Source of the DNA: JAFGIN01 sp050301235
GTDB taxonomy: Bacteria; Fibrobacterota; Chitinivibrionia; Chitinivibrionales; Chitinispirillaceae
Direction: 5' to 3'
Length of the DNA: 64,000 bases
Assembly: GCA_050301235.1 (NCBI GenBank)
Contig: JBNKZD010000106.1
Span: forward strand, 1 to 64,000
Part shown: piece after piece, positions 18,201 to 27,398 of the stretch
Layout: every line of letters starts with the position of its first letter
How positions within the stretch are numbered: the stretch's first letter is position 1
The notes under the pieces: generated by a model
What the model saw: only the letters and a program-made list of their open reading frames with translations
What the model was told of the DNA's origin: nothing
Databases searched by the model: none
Position numbers and translations under genes: made by a program

Positions 18201-19903
18201 TAAAAGATTCAATCAATGTGAGCAATGTGAATCTGACCCCTGCACTTCCTCGATATGGTGATTCACTCACAGTACAATGTTCTGTACCAACAGATTCTTC
18301 AAGCCGGGTAGCATGTTTAATTTCACTTTACTCACCAGCAGAAACCCCGACGTTCACCGCCCATCCCTTGACCATGATCAGCAATGGTATCTGGCAGACA
18401 GTAACAAAGATTCCACTTGTTTACAAAGGTTTCCGTAATGCAATAATCGGCATACAGTTCCGAGTTATCACACAGTCTGAAAGCAGGGAAAGCAGATTAT
18501 TCACCTTTAAACTTGCCGATTGCCCCGACCTGACATTTACCAATAAAAACCTGTCTTTACACTGGAGCAACGACTCACTCCGAACAGATTTTCAAATCAT
18601 TAACGTTGGCACTGCAGCAGACTCACTATTTTCTGTTGTGCTACTTACGGGAACAACGCCATATAATCTGGACACAGCTACAAGGTACCAATTCAACAGT
18701 ATTCTTGCTCCAGCTGCGACAGCCAACCTGAGTTTTTCTGTACCCGATACATTTCATTACCTTACATTTGCAGTAGTCCTTCAAAGCACACAGCCGGAAA
18801 ATTCAACTGTTAACAACAGAATTGACGGAGCTACCATTGTCAGCAAAAAGGTTATCACTTCCCCCGCAGATACACTTTTCTCAACTGGTCGCGGTATTGG
18901 TATACACCCGGTGCATACACTCATAAATCCAGTCACCCTGTTTCTTCTTACCGACACACTGAAAGGTTCACAACCTCTAAAAAGTACCTCCAGCTGGGCG
19001 CGCCTTCAGAACGACTCCATTATATATGCATCTATTGGATCCAGACCATCGTTATCTCCCGGAGATTCACTCGAATGGATATTCTATCCCATTTCCCAGC
19101 TGGAGAACATATCAAAGAGCGGAGCACTCACGGTTATGTTCTTTGACAGTACCCTCTCACGCTGGCATTGCACCGGACAGAGAGTGCCCCCAGTAAATAG
19201 AAGTGTTTCTTATTCTACGACATCAACTGTATCCCGGTATTCGGCAGCTTTTATTGATGATTTGCGACAACCTGACATTTCTGTAAACGTATACGGCCGT
19301 TCTCTTGACATTGTTGATTATGCCGCCAAAGATAAACCGTTTTCGATTTTTATCACCGACCCATCAGAACTCGCTCCATCATCAATTCAGCTTTTTCATA
19401 ATAACAAATTGCTGTCTCAGAATAACTACAGTCAAATCAGTGAAAATGGTGATCTCGAACACATTTCTATAACGGCTTATCTAGTCAAAGAATCACTACT
19501 GGATTCATTAACAGTAAAAGCGTGTGATCTTGCAGGGAATTGTGTAGTCCGCTCATTTCCCTACCTGCCTGGCCAGGATCTTTCAATACAGTTTTTGTCA
19601 TGTCACCCGAATCCTTTTACTGCAGCGTTGCGTCAGGATGGTACTATGACAATGATCCGCTTTGCATACATGCTGACAGATGCTGCAAATGAGATTCAGT
19701 TCACCATTTACGCTGTTACTGGACGGCCGATCCGATCATGGAAATTCACAAATCTCATCGGATATCAGGAAATCAACTGGGATGGACGGGACCGTGATGG
19801 GTATCGTATTGCAAACGGAACCTACTATGCAAAACTCGTTGTGAAAAACAGATCTAAAAAATGCAAAAAAATTATTAAAATTGCCAAACTGGAAGGATAT
19901 TAA
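15212..19903 (+). CDS. Giant exported C25 (gingipain/PorU-like) cysteine protease
   Basis: A 1563-residue exported protein with a signal peptide in the first 32 residues (ending SSYAQ). A beta-rich N-terminal half leads into a peptidase C25 domain (about 540-900): DDGYYATVNG and LCIGRFPARN, catalytic histidine 769 in NFNGHGGGN, catalytic cysteine 808 in SFTCLTG, and the closing NLLGDPALPLLYP. Immunoglobulin-like regions follow, and the C-terminus is a FlgD-like module (FTIYAVTGRPIRSW, then INWDGRDRDG and GTYYAKLVV). In type IX secretion PorU is the C25 sortase that removes C-terminal signals from cargo; this protein has the PorU layout but itself ends in a FlgD-like module, so it could be either the sortase or a secreted protease. 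Both catalytic residues are intact. Confidence 0.85.
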   Translation: MKYIFHMTSDQKYPGLFLFLLIFLSGISSYAQSVTFKNGIISNNTLKLEFTFTPASLSDSLHTVSISSIPQAAVIPRIIIDSINSIQASCIKKNSGFYGNDFIDNVNIIFRGFTPGQSYTGKCQILFQHASLKDNENVRIRNNMISFTISSLSLGKKSVQIPPLFTPPSDECLSIRVRNDGIYKLTGKEMRDAGVPIKSIPIKNYRLFFRNKEVPIYISDGATRYLTDNDYLLFYGQKLYGTVHYYEQFSNTSIYRLFWGSLPGLRVASVSGDRRKDPTLYSSGKTLKSDVIIDTLHIEEDDAIRWLGNITDIPTEEITSAAEANDSIDNWYWGMFGEKDLTSFPFTIPSPSQNGTARMRIGLMGLTSIDSVITDHRFDCFINGNPAGDHQLISWDGQRSMVFTTDSFPSSFLLHGKNEISFVAKNTTIPDRVALNWIEFYYPYTFNAYGGEARFRSSKKFDCKLVEYEVNGFTSKDIELWDTDRGRFFVNTIISEGSGKNRGSYSLVFQDSVCNSSHYFAQEVRNRKTPEIQLDTLQFDIAALKDADYIAIAPDSFRLTLKSLLDLHSKRNLKTAFVDIKTIYHFFSYGIHDPDAIRTFIQYSFQNNPDHPPVYILLAGDTSHDLDKSNNNLNLVPVHLSRIPGWGPAADDGYYATVNGNDQFPDLCIGRFPARNRTELKCIVDKTCLYIRTPQRGYWKDNILLLGGGESDFSTFNDQASSEVIGPSMNIVRMDAEPSSRYYKDASLAPGMIADIINSGVFFVNFNGHGGGNIWSDNNFFGYKDLSRLLNSSGSRGGRLPIVFSFTCLTGFFESVYYRSLGEEFLRNSPSGAISFYGASAYTSKNGNVIMNKMMLENATNRSFTTVGELIRHCEMNLLASYDAQYLSLVRQYNLLGDPALPLLYPDTSLKLTLNKNMIEGNDSIVVSGTSPSIKKGNVRVLLTSEGQEWLSRFSTTQDGLFTEQFNLKAGSHSIDGVARAYLWNDSMESSAFARFLKDSINVSNVNLTPALPRYGDSLTVQCSVPTDSSSRVACLISLYSPAETPTFTAHPLTMISNGIWQTVTKIPLVYKGFRNAIIGIQFRVITQSESRESRLFTFKLADCPDLTFTNKNLSLHWSNDSLRTDFQIINVGTAADSLFSVVLLTGTTPYNLDTATRYQFNSILAPAATANLSFSVPDTFHYLTFAVVLQSTQPENSTVNNRIDGATIVSKKVITSPADTLFSTGRGIGIHPVHTLINPVTLFLLTDTLKGSQPLKSTSSWARLQNDSIIYASIGSRPSLSPGDSLEWIFYPISQLENISKSGALTVMFFDSTLSRWHCTGQRVPPVNRSVSYSTTSTVSRYSAAFIDDLRQPDISVNVYGRSLDIVDYAAKDKPFSIFITDPSELAPSSIQLFHNNKLLSQNNYSQISENGDLEHISITAYLVKESLLDSLTVKACDLAGNCVVRSFPYLPGQDLSIQFLSCHPNPFTAALRQDGTMTMIRFAYMLTDAANEIQFTIYAVTGRPIRSWKFTNLIGYQEINWDGRDRDGYRIANGTYYAKLVVKNRSKKCKKIIKIAKLEGY

Positions 19904-19905
19904 TC

Positions 19906-20631
19906 TTGTCACTTTTTATTGTTTCTACACCAATTGGTAATCTTGGCGACCTATCATATCGTGCTGTCAAGACACTACAGGAAGCAGATTGTATCTGTGC
20001 TGAAGATACCCGAGTTTCCAGAACACTCCTTTCTTATTATAATATTTCAACACCGTTAATCTCATATCATGACCATAACGAAACCATGGTAACACCCAAG
20101 CTTATTGATCGAATGAAAAACGGTGAAGATATTGCGCTGATAACCGATGCAGGAACACCAGGAATCGCAGATCCTGCATTTTATATTGTTCGAGCAGCTA
20201 TCCAGCAGAGAATTAAAGTTGTTCCAATCCCCGGAGCATCAGCAGTACTTGCCGCACTGGTATGCAGTGGTTTACCCTGTGAAAAGTATATTTTTGAAAA
20301 CTTTCTGCCACATAAAAGTGCTCAGCGGATCAGGGTGTTTGAATCATTAAAAAATGAGCAGCGAACCGTTGTGTTTTATGAAACACCTCACCGCATACTC
20401 AAAGTACTCAATGAGATAAATATTACTCTTGGTGACGTGCATATTGTAATCGCACGAGAGTTGACTAAAATGCATGAAGAGTTTCTGAGAGGAACCCCTG
20501 AAGAACTGCTGAAACACTTTTCAGTTAAGCCACCAAAAGGTGAGATGGTTGTGCTCCTGAATACCCGAATTAATTTCACACTTCAATCATCTTCTAACGA
20601 ACCGGAGAATGACGAACCTGAAGAGGATTAA
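19906..20631 (+). CDS. rsmI: 16S rRNA 2'-O-methyltransferase RsmI
   Basis: A 241-residue member of the tetrapyrrole methylase fold that methylates the ribose of C1402 in 16S rRNA. It begins LFIVSTPIGNLGDLSYRAV, then AEDTRVSRTLL, DAGTPGIADPAF and VVPIPGASAVLAAL, all family signatures, with the FYETPHRI and REL.K.HEE segments after. The start is TTG 19906, two bases past the protease stop; GGAAGG lies at about 19892. The C-terminus ends in an acidic tail. It faces the histidine kinase gene, and only 17 bases separate the two stops, with no clear terminator. Confidence 0.95.
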   Translation: MSLFIVSTPIGNLGDLSYRAVKTLQEADCICAEDTRVSRTLLSYYNISTPLISYHDHNETMVTPKLIDRMKNGEDIALITDAGTPGIADPAFYIVRAAIQQRIKVVPIPGASAVLAALVCSGLPCEKYIFENFLPHKSAQRIRVFESLKNEQRTVVFYETPHRILKVLNEINITLGDVHIVIARELTKMHEEFLRGTPEELLKHFSVKPPKGEMVVLLNTRINFTLQSSSNEPENDEPEED

Positions 20632-20648
20632 AAAGTGTCAGTTCAAAA

Positions 20649-23219
20649 TTACTTTAGATACCCGATAGTATCGAGATGATTAAAAAAGGCATCTGCAGCA
20701 TATTTCAAACCATCGACCATAGTAAGCGCTTCCGCGTTTTTTGCTTTTGCAGTTTTTTCAACCTTCTCAGCAATCATCCCTAATTCCTTTGCGCCTATGG
20801 TTTTAGCACTCCCTTTAAGTGTATGTGCTTCAATGCCCACCTTTTCTAGGTTACCTGATGAAGCAGCAGTTACAATCGCATCAAGATAGCCTTTTGATGT
20901 TTCCCTGAATAGTATGAGGGCTTCACGAAGCAGATCTTTGTCATCAGCAGTATTAATGAGAGCAGCTTCTTCATCAAACACGATTGTTCCAGGCTCAGAA
21001 ACAATCGGTGTAATTACTGGTTGCACATTGGTCTGTTCATTGTCTTTTTTGCCCATATATTTCTCTAATCCTTTGTAGAGACTTTCCATGTGAACGGGTT
21101 TAAGAATGTAGCCATTGAAACCACATGCAAGACATCTGTCCAGTTCCTCTTTTAAAACAGTTGCAGTCAAAGCAACCACAGGAATTGTTTTTTTATTGTC
21201 CCCAGCCTTTCCAGCCCGAATCGCTTCACAGGTCCGAAAGCCATCCAGACGAGGCATGTGTAAATCCATCAAAACAATATCATATTCTGATTGTTGCATT
21301 TTTTCTAGCCCGATCTGGCCATCTTCCGCAGTATCAATCTCAAGTCCAAGCTTCTGAAGAATCAGTGTGGTTACCCGCCTGTTAACCGGATTATCTTCAA
21401 CCAGTAATACGTTCCGAATCCCTTTACTGCTGTCATTAATACAAATCTCTGGTTTTTCACTGATTATTACTTTTGTTTCAGAATCGGTTGCAATACCAAG
21501 TTCTACATAAACAATAAACGTTGTACCTCGTTCCTTGTTTTTTTCAATTTCAATCGTTCCCTGCATCTGTTCTGCAAGTTTTTTGGATATAAGCAAACCA
21601 AGTCCGGATCCACCAAATCTCCTTTGTTCAGACTGGTCGATTTGTGAGAACGGCTGAAACAAGTCATTGATTTTCTCTTTTGGAATACCGATACCGGTAT
21701 CCCTGATATCTATTCTTAAGCGTACACATTCCTCATCCTGGGAAGCAACAGAAACCGAGACTCGTACCTCTCCTTCAAAAGTAAATTTTACTGCATTACC
21801 GATTATATTGATCAGAATCTGTCTGAATCTTACAAGATCACCTTTAAGATAGAGTGGTACATGGCTGTCTATCTGTGAGACATACCGCAACTCCTTAAGA
21901 CGACTCTGGTATGACATTACATTTTCTATCGAATCGAGGACCTCTTTTAAGTCAAATGCAACAATATCCAAATGCATCTTACCAGCTTCAATTTTGGAAA
22001 GATCCAGCACATCATTCAACAAACCAAGCAATGAATCCGCACATGTTTTGATTGTCTTTGCAAACTCATGCTGCTCATCGGACAATTTTGTTGATATAAG
22101 TAAATCAGCCATACCGATAACTCCGTTAAGTGGAGTTCGAATCTCGTGACTGATATTAGCAAGAAATTGTGATTTTGTCCTGTTCGCAGCCTCAGCAGCT
22201 TCTTTTGCTGTTTTTATGTCTGTTATATCGAGAACTGATCCTACAATACCACCAATGGTACCATCATTTTTTTTAAATAAGGCAAGACTGATCAATGCAT
22301 CACGAACCACGTTATCTGAATTAACAATATACCACTCATATACCTGCTTAGAATGAGTGATTAACAATTCATTCTCATTTTCAATATATTTTGCTGCAAG
22401 TTCCTGCGGCCAGACCTCCTGTGCGGTTCTACCTGCAATTTCAGTTTCATTTTTACCAAAATAGTGTTCAAAAGCCCGGTTACACCCCAGATAACGCAGT
22501 TGCGCATCTTTAAAAAAAATGGGGTTTGGAATAGCTTCATACAATGCATCTCTGAATGATTGACTTTCCTGTAATTCATTCAACACATTTTCAAGCTCCC
22601 TGTTTTTAGCGGACAACAACTGATGACTACGAGTCCTGAAAAACTCATAAAGAAACGATACAATACCCACCAGAAGCAATGAGTTGACAAAACGCATTTT
22701 CATCCCAAGCGAATATTCTGCCATCGCGATTGGGATCAGCTCGTCCGGAATCCCAAAAGCAGCGATTATCGCAACCAAATACAAAAAAACAGCAATGCCT
22801 CCATAAAAAATACCAAGTGTAAAAAAAGCAGAGACAGGAAACGTAAATGACCACATAAAACCGGTTCGTGATACTCCGCCAAACACTGCAAGTGTGTAAA
22901 AAAGCATCCATAACATTGCTATAGCTACAAAACGGGCAATTTTAATGTAAGATGGTCTGAAAATGACTATAAGCAGGTTTGTAAGTGTCAGAAGAGCAAA
23001 AACAGAATCGATCGCAGTATAACCAAAATTACCTGTAATCGCGGTACTCACACTAAATGCGATACTATTACCTAAAGTGACACTTAAAACGATAAATACC
23101 ATCAATTTGACCTGATTTTCATCATGGGATGGTATTCGCAATAATTTTTTTAAAACTGATCGCATATCACCAGCACTTGAAGTATTCTTTTTATCCATTT
23201 TTATAGTGATCGCTTTCAC
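20649..23219 (-). CDS. Hybrid histidine kinase with PAS, receiver and Hpt domains
   Basis: An 856-residue membrane sensor kinase. About six hydrophobic segments fill residues 38-195, followed by a PAS domain (about 220-330, IPNPIFFKDAQLRYLGCNRA), HisKA with the phosphorylated His 358 (NISHEIRTPLNG), an ATPase domain with the N box NAVKFT and G boxes DTGIGIP and GGSGLGL, a receiver with Asp 652 (DIVLMDLHMPRLDGF) and a C-terminal Hpt with His 799 (AHTLKGSAKTIG). It can therefore run a phosphorelay inside one chain; no separate output regulator is adjacent. The start may be GTG 23219 or ATG 23198 (MDKKN). It is divergent from the chemoreceptor gene. Confidence 0.95.
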   Translation of the reverse strand: MKAITIKMDKKNTSSAGDMRSVLKKLLRIPSHDENQVKLMVFIVLSVTLGNSIAFSVSTAITGNFGYTAIDSVFALLTLTNLLIVIFRPSYIKIARFVAIAMLWMLFYTLAVFGGVSRTGFMWSFTFPVSAFFTLGIFYGGIAVFLYLVAIIAAFGIPDELIPIAMAEYSLGMKMRFVNSLLLVGIVSFLYEFFRTRSHQLLSAKNRELENVLNELQESQSFRDALYEAIPNPIFFKDAQLRYLGCNRAFEHYFGKNETEIAGRTAQEVWPQELAAKYIENENELLITHSKQVYEWYIVNSDNVVRDALISLALFKKNDGTIGGIVGSVLDITDIKTAKEAAEAANRTKSQFLANISHEIRTPLNGVIGMADLLISTKLSDEQHEFAKTIKTCADSLLGLLNDVLDLSKIEAGKMHLDIVAFDLKEVLDSIENVMSYQSRLKELRYVSQIDSHVPLYLKGDLVRFRQILINIIGNAVKFTFEGEVRVSVSVASQDEECVRLRIDIRDTGIGIPKEKINDLFQPFSQIDQSEQRRFGGSGLGLLISKKLAEQMQGTIEIEKNKERGTTFIVYVELGIATDSETKVIISEKPEICINDSSKGIRNVLLVEDNPVNRRVTTLILQKLGLEIDTAEDGQIGLEKMQQSEYDIVLMDLHMPRLDGFRTCEAIRAGKAGDNKKTIPVVALTATVLKEELDRCLACGFNGYILKPVHMESLYKGLEKYMGKKDNEQTNVQPVITPIVSEPGTIVFDEEAALINTADDKDLLREALILFRETSKGYLDAIVTAASSGNLEKVGIEAHTLKGSAKTIGAKELGMIAEKVEKTAKAKNAEALTMVDGLKYAADAFFNHLDTIGYLK

Positions 23220-23239
23220 TATAATTCACTATAATTCAA
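23215..23239. repeat. Tandem 10-bp repeat over the kinase start
   Basis: TTCACTATAA occurs twice in a row (23215-23224, 23225-23234) and a third partial copy begins at 23235. The proposed GTG start of the histidine kinase lies in the first copy. An 8-bp inverted repeat (ACTTAGAA 23239-23246, TTCTAAGT 23260-23267) adjoins it. Binding sites or a slippage-prone tract are both possible. Confidence 0.6.
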
Positions 23240-23308
23240 CTTAGAACCAATTAAATAACTTCTAAGTATATCCTGTATGACAATTATTTAAAATAGTTTT
23301 TTTACTAT

Positions 23309-23337
23309 TTGACACAGAATCCTTATCATTATAAAAT
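23309..23337 (+). promoter_or_regulatory. Sigma-70-type promoter of the chemoreceptor gene
   Basis: TTGACA at 23309-23314 and TAAAAT at 23332-23337 are separated by 17 bases, a near-consensus housekeeping promoter. Transcription would begin near 23344, about 70 bases before the ATG at 23413. Confidence 0.65.
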
Positions 23338-23412
23338 AGTATAATCATGGATGAAATAGTTGTTTGAATTAGTAATTGATTCTGTAATACGTTTAAAAAA
23401 AGTCGGCAGTTT

Positions 23413-25074
23413 ATGACTCATTTTTCGATCAAAGGCAAAATTTTTATTGGCTTCGCAATTATCTTCCTGCTGGTGCTGTCTATTGGTTTATTGAATATAA
23501 TAACAGGGGTTAAGCAAAATAAGTTGCAAGATGAACTTTTTGAAACATCAGAGCAACTTATGCTTTTTACCCGGTTAGCATCTTCCGGTCCGGAAACATA
23601 CAGAGTGATCGCTGATGCAATTATCAATAGGAATATTACAGAATCAATAGAACTCTGGAACAAGCAGAAAGCTTCTGTTCAAAAACTGTTCAGTACTGCT
23701 GAAAAATGTCTTCAATCTGAAGAGTATCGTCAGCTTTTTAAAAAATCGGTTTCGGAATTTGACAAAATAGTCCAAATTGTCGATGGAAGTTTACTTCCTG
23801 GACTAAAACAGGGAGACATCGACGCAGACCAGATAAAAGCAATAGACGACAATATTGATCAGATATTAAACAATTACTTGCAACCGATCGGAAAAATAGT
23901 AGATAACAAAAATTCGGAAAATACTGCTGATATCAAAAACTATAATGCCAACACAAAAAAATCCCAGATTCTGGCAACAATTCTCACCATAATGACATTT
24001 ATTGTCTCTCTGATACTTTTAATTGCTTCACTAAAAGGGATTCTCAGGCCAATTCAAAATGTTGTGACAATGCTTAAGGATATCGCGCAGGGAGAGGGTG
24101 ATTTAACTAAAACCCTTGATGTAAAAAGTAAAGATGAGATCGGCGAGCTATCACAATCATTCAATATATTTGTTGAAAAAATCCGAAATATCATCCGGCA
24201 GCTGTCTTCAAATACTGAAAAAATCAAATCTTCCTCAGTCGAACTTTCATCAGTTGCCCAACAGATCGCTAACGGCTCCGATACTCTGCTCAATCAGTCA
24301 TTAACGGTTGCAGCAACAACTGATCAGGCCAATGCAAATCTTTCCAACATTTCCGTATCTGCAGAAGAGATGTCAAGTTCTGTCTCTACAGTTGCGACAG
24401 CCATAGAAGAGATGAGCTCTTCATTGAATGAAGTCGCAAAGAATTGTCAAAATGAGCTTCAGATCGCCAATCAGGCAGACCAGCAAACAAAATCTACCCA
24501 GACAATTATGGAGAATCTGGGTAAAGCAGCTCAGGAAATTGGAAAAATTGTTGAACTCATTAATGACATTGCCGATCAAACTAATTTACTTGCACTTAAT
24601 GCAACCATTGAAGCTGCATCTGCCGGTGATGCCGGAAAGGGATTTGCCGTTGTTGCCAATGAAGTTAAGGAACTAGCGCGTCAGACATCCCAGGCGACGC
24701 AAAATATCACTGTCCAGATCCAGGGTATTCAGAATAATACAAAAAATGCAGTAACAGCCATTGAGATGATTGCACAGATTATCGAGGAAGTCAACACCAT
24801 CTCTCAAACGATTGTCAGTGCTGTTGAAGAACAGAGTGTGACTATCAATGAAGTTTCGAGAAGCGTTTCAGGCGCAAGTACCGCAGCTACAGAAATTGCA
24901 CGAAATGTATCGGAATCAGCAAAAGGACTGTCTGAAGTGGCATCCAGCATTTCAAATGTTAATGTTACGGTGAATGATACATCGGCAGGCATTGGAGAAG
25001 TAAGGGAAAATGCGACCAGTTTATCACAAATGTCGGAGACTATCGACTCGATAGTAAAACAGTTCAAATTTTGA
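23413..25074 (+). CDS. Methyl-accepting chemotaxis protein
   Basis: A 553-residue transmembrane chemoreceptor. It has an N-terminal membrane segment (about 8-29), a mostly helical sensor domain outside the cytoplasm (30-190, four-helix-bundle type), a second membrane segment (about 193-213), HAMP (about 214-270, LKDIAQGEGDLTKTLDVKSK) and a long helical signalling domain. The kinase-contact hairpin tip is intact: NDIADQTNLLALNATIEAA followed by GKGFAVVANEVKELA. Ligand unknown; the sensor domain has no recognised binding motif. No che genes are adjacent, but the neighbours are a sensor kinase and a STAS protein, so this is a small signalling cluster. Confidence 0.95.
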   Translation: MTHFSIKGKIFIGFAIIFLLVLSIGLLNIITGVKQNKLQDELFETSEQLMLFTRLASSGPETYRVIADAIINRNITESIELWNKQKASVQKLFSTAEKCLQSEEYRQLFKKSVSEFDKIVQIVDGSLLPGLKQGDIDADQIKAIDDNIDQILNNYLQPIGKIVDNKNSENTADIKNYNANTKKSQILATILTIMTFIVSLILLIASLKGILRPIQNVVTMLKDIAQGEGDLTKTLDVKSKDEIGELSQSFNIFVEKIRNIIRQLSSNTEKIKSSSVELSSVAQQIANGSDTLLNQSLTVAATTDQANANLSNISVSAEEMSSSVSTVATAIEEMSSSLNEVAKNCQNELQIANQADQQTKSTQTIMENLGKAAQEIGKIVELINDIADQTNLLALNATIEAASAGDAGKGFAVVANEVKELARQTSQATQNITVQIQGIQNNTKNAVTAIEMIAQIIEEVNTISQTIVSAVEEQSVTINEVSRSVSGASTAATEIARNVSESAKGLSEVASSISNVNVTVNDTSAGIGEVRENATSLSQMSETIDSIVKQFKF

Positions 25075-25088
25075 GAATAATCAATCTA

Positions 25089-25439
25089 TTAAGTATTTTT
25101 TGTTAAGTGAAAAACCGGAAGATCCTCAACCGAATAATACATCTTTATAACTTGATCAAGGTGCAACGATTGTAAAATAGTACGCAACTCCGGATTAGAC
25201 TCGATAATGCAGAGATCTCCGTTTTCTTCCTTTATCAATTTGAAACAGTCTATCAGAATAGCAATCGCACCGCTATATATATAGCTTGCATTAACAAATG
25301 ATACTGCAATATGTTTTTTGCCCTGATTAAGATACCCGCGAATCAGAAAACGTAATTCAGTTAAATCTGAAATCACATTCAACTCTTCTTCGATCTGCAA
25401 AACCTGATAGGTGCCCCGCTGTGAAATATCAATTTTCAT
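25089..25439 (-). CDS. STAS-domain protein (anti-sigma-factor antagonist type)
   Basis: A 116-residue single STAS domain. The pattern of strands and helices is that of SpoIIAA/RsbV-like proteins: YQVLQIEEELNVISDLTELR, then HIAVSFVNASYIYSGAIAIL, then LCIIESNPELRTILQSLHLD. In the usual phosphorylation site (D-S/T in the middle of the domain) the sequence here is NASYIYSGAI, so the canonical serine context is altered but a Ser is present at the expected place. It is four bases from the BatA-like gene upstream and convergent with the chemoreceptor gene. No partner anti-sigma kinase is nearby. Confidence 0.8.
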   Translation of the reverse strand: MKIDISQRGTYQVLQIEEELNVISDLTELRFLIRGYLNQGKKHIAVSFVNASYIYSGAIAILIDCFKLIKEENGDLCIIESNPELRTILQSLHLDQVIKMYYSVEDLPVFHLTKNT

Positions 25440-25442
25440 ACT

Positions 25443-27398
25443 TCAGTCCTTCTTCATTTTCTCCCACAAAACTATTTCTGCCATCATCAACAGAACAATC
25501 AGTAACCATGGTAACCACCCATATAACCTCGATCGTTGATGCCCTGATAATGAAAGAAGTTCATCTCCAGTACAGAGTACTGCATTATTATACAATGCTC
25601 TTTGTGTAATTGGTGCACGAAAATTCATTTTACTCTCAAGTGAATCGGCCTGAACAGTTATATATGTAACTGGCGCCTTGTTTACTGTAACTTTATACAC
25701 TCCGGGTTTCGGTAACACTATTTCCGGCCTGTCTGGAACCAGTACCGGTTTACCGTCCGGGTCATAAATATACCCTCGATCTTTTTTTGAATACAGCGGA
25801 TTTTTAACAGGATACCCGGCAATAGCGCGCACTGAAGCTGTCACTCCGACATCCAGAAATTTCATGATGCGATCCAGAAATGGCACATAAACTGCCGATT
25901 CCCACACATTACACACATTGTTGATACCCAAAGGTATTGCCGAAAAAACCCATTTTGAATTCATCTGATCCGATACTGTTGACAGCAGTATACCCCCGTC
26001 ACTCAGCTGACACAATGGTATTCCGGGTAAAACCTGTGCATATCCTTGTATTGATAGTTGTTGCCACCTGTTTTCCGGAAAGCCTCGCCATAAACCGGAT
26101 TTAATATCTGGCAATACAGGATAAACTGGCTGTTGTTTGGAAGTGTGCTTAAATCGTTCTATTGTGGGAAATCGTTTTTTAAGAAAAGCAAAATCACTTA
26201 CCAGATCAAGACTGTCTTCACTGAGGCAGTAGAGAAATGCATGCGAATCGCCATTGCGCTCTGAAAAGAGTTTTTCGATAGCCGGACAGGGTATCGAGGG
26301 ATGATTGATCAAAATAACTGCTGAAGTACTGATGTCTTCAATTGAAACATCCATACAATTTTTCTGCACTACCCTTGACCCTCCCCTGTCTCCAAGAGCT
26401 TTTAATGCTGCTGCGATGACAAAATTTTCATCACTGTCTCCCAGCACCAGGATGTCAGCTCTTTTGCCTGATCCTGCACCAAAAAACGCAATATTGTCAA
26501 AAGCCAAAGGGTCCTTTTCATCAAGAACCACTTTACCAGTTTTATTTCCCTGAAGAGTAAACGGTACCGACACGGTACCAACACCGTTTTCTGGTATTGT
26601 GAGCTTTACCGGAGATGTGCCTACATTGCCCATGCTGACCCGGACCATCCCATTTGCCAGCCTCCTTCCATAAGCTCCGGCAGCGACTTCGATAGCATCA
26701 CTACCAATCCCATCAACCGACTGAATTGCAAAATTCCACGGTTTTTCGGGTGTCAGGGTGACATATACTACATCGGCTTCAAGGCGTGATTTTTTTAAAT
26801 GATTGTCAAGCTGATTCGTGGTAGATTCCTGATAATCACTCATGACGACAAATACCGGATACGATTCGTAACGTTCATGTGATTTCAAAGCACCATACAC
26901 CTTTTCCAATTGCAAATCACCATACACAGACCGGAACTGCCTGTCATCTGAGGAATATTCGGAAAAAGCGGCTCTTTCATTCTCATAAAGAAAAACTTTA
27001 GCTGTCACAGGTAATGTTGCAACGAAGGAATCAACCAGCGCCATTGCTCGCTGTCCTGATGAAACAGATCCTTCAACATAATCCATGCTAAGCGAATGAT
27101 CTACCCAGATAAAAACTGAAGCATTCGGATTCTGTAAATTACTCAGTGAATTTGAAGGCACATAGGGACGTGCAAACATCAGGATAATTATCATGGCAAG
27201 CAGCAGGCGGGTAATCAAAAGAAAAATCTTGCGCAACTTGCGTGATTTACTTTTACGCACAGTATCAGTGGTAAAAAACCTGAGTGTCGAAAAACGGACT
27301 GCAACCGTCTTTGATTTTCTAAGCAAATGGATCGCAAGAATGAAGCCTGCAAAAAGGAAAACAATGAAAAATTCCGGTCGATAAAAATGGATCCCCAT
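25443..27398 (-). CDS. BatA-like membrane protein with von Willebrand A domain
   Basis: A 651-residue inner-membrane protein. Residues 1-78 form the BatA-type N-terminal domain with two membrane segments (FYRPEFFIVFLFAGFILAIH and LLLAMIIILMF). A von Willebrand A domain follows (about 90-220) with an intact metal site DHSLS in WVDHSLSMDY. The middle is a beta-rich periplasmic region, and a final membrane segment (about 623-643, LPWLLIVLLMMAEIVLW) precedes the C-terminus. The family is found in Bat/MoxR operons linked to envelope stress or complex maturation. Its ATG shares one base with the stop of the upstream DUF58 gene (TGATG), so the two are coupled. No moxR gene is adjacent. Confidence 0.85.
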   Translation of the reverse strand: MGIHFYRPEFFIVFLFAGFILAIHLLRKSKTVAVRFSTLRFFTTDTVRKSKSRKLRKIFLLITRLLLAMIIILMFARPYVPSNSLSNLQNPNASVFIWVDHSLSMDYVEGSVSSGQRAMALVDSFVATLPVTAKVFLYENERAAFSEYSSDDRQFRSVYGDLQLEKVYGALKSHERYESYPVFVVMSDYQESTTNQLDNHLKKSRLEADVVYVTLTPEKPWNFAIQSVDGIGSDAIEVAAGAYGRRLANGMVRVSMGNVGTSPVKLTIPENGVGTVSVPFTLQGNKTGKVVLDEKDPLAFDNIAFFGAGSGKRADILVLGDSDENFVIAAALKALGDRGGSRVVQKNCMDVSIEDISTSAVILINHPSIPCPAIEKLFSERNGDSHAFLYCLSEDSLDLVSDFAFLKKRFPTIERFKHTSKQQPVYPVLPDIKSGLWRGFPENRWQQLSIQGYAQVLPGIPLCQLSDGGILLSTVSDQMNSKWVFSAIPLGINNVCNVWESAVYVPFLDRIMKFLDVGVTASVRAIAGYPVKNPLYSKKDRGYIYDPDGKPVLVPDRPEIVLPKPGVYKVTVNKAPVTYITVQADSLESKMNFRAPITQRALYNNAVLCTGDELLSLSGHQRSRLYGWLPWLLIVLLMMAEIVLWEKMKKD

